From Hippopus hippopus (Eukaryota; Mollusca; Bivalvia; Cardiida; Cardiidae), in contig OX328106.1 of the NCBI GenBank assembly GCA_946811185.2, forward strand, positions 29,076,426-29,140,425: DNA of 64,000 bases, read 5' to 3'. A model generated the notes under the pieces. It was not told where the DNA came from. It did not search any database and saw only the letters and a list, made by a program, of their open reading frames with translations. Position 1 is the first letter of the stretch. Each line of letters starts with the position of its first letter. Of this stretch, positions 61,157-64,000 are shown in pieces. The translations under genes were made by a program, and so were the position numbers.

Positions 61157-61818
61157 CAGTGCCGCGAGATACGAGATAGCTATTGCGATAATTTAAGAGA
61201 ACTATCGTGATAAAACAAAATTTCCTTGAAATATTATCTAGATAATAAAATTTTTCAAGATAAAGGTATCGCGATAATTCTGTCATCATGATATTTTTTT
61301 TTTGCTTTCGTGCCCACAACTTACATTCACTGTATCTATAATTAGATACGGTTTCGGTACATCTTCCTCTACAACCTTATGAATTCTCCTTTTCCCTGAA
61401 TGGTTTTAAAATTGTTTGTAGGAGGCATTTCGAGTCGTCTTTGTGATTTTACAGACTTCTGTTCATTTCCAGTCTTGTCAAACTTAACCAATTAAGCTAC
61501 AACTGTTAATAATTTTAATTTTTACTTACTGCAATCTTGTGAAGTCAAAAACTACCGAGTTCATCCAAATGGTGAATTTTCTATTTATGGATATCGAGCA
61601 GCGGATAGAACTATGACGATAATTTTATCTCGAATGTCAGCTTCGTGCACGAATGAGAAATTTTACCTTAAAATATTAAATTTATCGTGATACTTTTTTT
61701 TCAGGAAACTTTTCACTATCTCGATAAAATTTCCAGGAAACTTTAACTTATCGCGATAGTTTTTCTAAAATTATCATGATAGCTATCTCGTATCTCGTGG
61801 CAGAAATATACCACCATA
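61157..61818 (-). mobile_element. Family D MITE, inverted copy
   Basis: Reverse complement of the 36199-36874 element, ending GTGGCAGAAATATACCACCATA; about 20 bases are missing at its left end. The internal segment 'ccttatgaattctccttttccctgaatggttttaaa' is well conserved. Confidence 0.8.
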
Positions 61819-64000
61819 ATCCATCAATGAAAAGCAAAGTAATTGCACAATATTTTACTTGGAGTAATACGAACTTTTGTTTGAATATTTTTGACCCGAA
61901 AACAAAAAAGATAAAAGATTGTGACGCAGAAACACATAGGGCAGTTTATGTCAATTTTCATCCGGTCTGTGAGGTTTTTCCTTCTTGCAATTCTCGGCGA
62001 CCTTGATACTATGCATTAGAATTTTCTTGTGAGATTTTTTGGGGAAAAAAAAAAAACCTGCATATAGCTCTCGTATTGAGACTTTTCCTTATATTTCCTA
62101 ATAGAGCTATTGGCTTCATGCCTCAAAAAATCGAAGCTTTGCACAAGCCTTGAATCAACAATAGCCTGGGTTTCTTGGATATATAACAAAGTATACTGGT
62201 GTTTCTGTCCGTTTCTGTCTCAAATAAGTCTGAGGAGAATAGGACCCTGAAAGTGAAAGGAAGACTTCCATAAATTGTTTTATGTTGGTGGGAAAAAAAC
62301 TATTTAGACTTTTTGCTTGACCTTATCATCAAATGTATTCTGTTAAAAACCGAAAAAGTGCCAAGCTGGTGATGTCTCAAAATCAAAACTTTTTTTTTCA
62401 GCTTATCATTAAAGTAATGTTCATATCCAGATTTTTGTACTCTAGCACTTATTCTCAATTTAATAAAGGCCTATCTGTGGTACGGAGATTTTCATTTACG
62501 GAAAACAGCATATCATTTGCAGAATGGCCTTCATTTGCGGAACGAAAAACTTTTCATTTGTGAAAATAATTTATGCATCGTTTGCGGAAATTTTGGAAAC
62601 ATGATTACTTCTTCCGTCAGACAGTCAGTGTTAAACATCCATGCTAGGTTACATTGCTACATGTTTACATGCACTGACTAGATCGTCTTAGGCCACCAAG
62701 CTTGCCCAAGATGGTAACTTCAGCACTGTAGAAGCGCCATGGTGAAGATATACCTAATGACATTTCAAAGCCTTTTCAAACTCAACATGTATAAAAGCTG
62801 GTTCTAGCTTTAAATAGAGTCAGATCTTCTTAGAGTTGTGTCTAGATGGTACTTTTGGGGATGCAGTTAAAACGCACCTTAATTTAAAACATAGCCAAAA
62901 AATAAGTGAAAATTTATTTAAAAAATAAAGTCAAAATTTATCCTAAATAAAAGTTGATTTGTACCATGTTTTATATAGGACAAAAATCAAACGTGGCTCA
63001 TGTTCTACCTTTAAAGTAATGGTTTAAATCCAAAATCACTGTATAATAATGTTGCTTATTTTCTAGATGCATGTTTTAACTCTAGTCACATGTCAAACTG
63101 ATAACAAATAATCACTGTGTTGTTTTATCAGGTCTAATCCGGTGCAACAAACAAGTTATATATGTTGTTATTAAACAGTTTTATTTACAAAATAACAACA
63201 ACAACAATAATAATAATCTATATGATTATTAAGGAGGACATTTGGATGTTACAAAGAACTTGGTTATTATATTTCATCAAGCAACATTTGAAAACGCCAA
63301 CTTCAGAATGGTGATTACAGTTCTGCAAAGACAGGAGTTGTACAATCAGTGAAAAGAAGTTGCATTTATACTGGATGAATTTTCTGCTATCACAGATGCA
63401 ATGTGATTGTAAATCCGGTTATAAACTTTGACCCGGGTGAGCCCTGTAAATTTAACCATCGTAATCCTGCTACTCTTCAATGCAACGCGGTGAAGTTTAT
63501 CTGTCCAGTCTTGTACACAGAGTTTATTTTGTTAATAATTAGGACATACACTTCATTAAAAACTTTTGCATCCAGAATGAGCATCTCACTAAGGTAATGT
63601 AACATGATTTTGTTTAATTTTTGTATCTTCTTTTTTCCTCTGTCCCAGCTCAACTTAGTAGTAGATCTAGTACTATGGTTGACACTGACAGACCAGTTTT
63701 CGAGGGACTTGTCATCTAATTGATAATTTTAAACTCAAGGAAAGTAGCGCTTGAAGTGTTTGTTGCGGAAAACTTTAGTATGCAAGTCTCCTAATCCATT
63801 GGCTAATGCCTGCAAATTAAATCAACATGTAAAATCTAATAGTAGTTCGTCACACAGAGTTGTCTGGTAACTTGGTTTGGTTCCTGAAGAATTCGTACCC
63901 TGCCGAACTCATACCCTAATTTCATCAATAAACGATAGTGATTAAATCTGTTTATCGCAACCAAAACAGATTGCAGCCTACACAAAAATAGGTCAATCCA
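61819..64000. other. No recognisable gene
   Basis: AT-rich sequence with only short open frames. A small direct repeat of 'tcatttgcgga' occurs at 62489-62590. I see no conserved protein, RNA gene or transposon terminus. Confidence 0.5.

Overview
This is eukaryotic, AT-rich, intron-bearing DNA with dense interspersed repeats. The repeats include tRNA-derived SINEs, TTAA-flanked MITEs and 'TCCGTCCGTC' blocks of a kind common in bivalve genomes. I infer a bivalve mollusc, probably a heterodont clam; this rests on repeat style and gene similarity recalled from memory, not on a search.

Region 1 (1-25.0 kb, + strand) holds the 3' two-thirds of a host gene, the HPS1 orthologue, a BLOC-3 subunit. 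Thirteen exons join in consistent phase from 1804 to a stop at 24753, giving about 602 residues; the first exons lie upstream of the window. One intron (15010-16727) is a minor-spliceosome AT-AC intron with a perfect ATATCCTTT donor. The introns are packed with MITEs, SINEs and a dead Tc1 (DD34E) transposon that landed inside a MITE.

Region 2 (25-42.2 kb) has no intact host gene that I can recognise. It holds more MITEs and SINEs, a higher-order tandem array (31.4-33.0 kb), a 62-bp near-perfect palindrome, a DD41D Tc1/mariner transposase pseudogene (33.5-34.6 kb), a LINE reverse transcriptase remnant (35.2-35.7 kb), a 676-bp MITE with a TATT target duplication, and an eroded second Tc1 (about 38.3-38.9 kb).

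Region 3 (42227-55782) is a 13.56-kb Polinton/Maverick, a virus-like DNA transposon. It has AGTAGT...ACTACT termini, about 1.6-kb nearly identical terminal inverted repeats (TIRs) and a 6-bp target duplication matching at 5 of 6 positions. Its minus strand encodes a virion-type module: adenain-like protease, a Zn-motif protein, double jelly-roll major capsid protein, a small basic core-type protein (frameshifted), minor capsid protein, a membrane protein, integrase with chromodomain, three conserved accessory proteins and a packaging ATPase. Only a fragment of the protein-primed DNA polymerase remains, so this copy looks unable to replicate alone although most other genes are open. Opposite to these lies a plus-strand gene with a retroviral-type zinc knuckle, and each TIR carries an outward-facing small gene with its own TATA box.

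Region 4 (55.8-64 kb) contains a probable first exon of a secreted protein on the minus strand, a minisatellite-like array (56.9-58.7 kb) and further MITEs. Copies of two MITE families lie on both sides of the Polinton. I see nothing coding in the last 2 kb.
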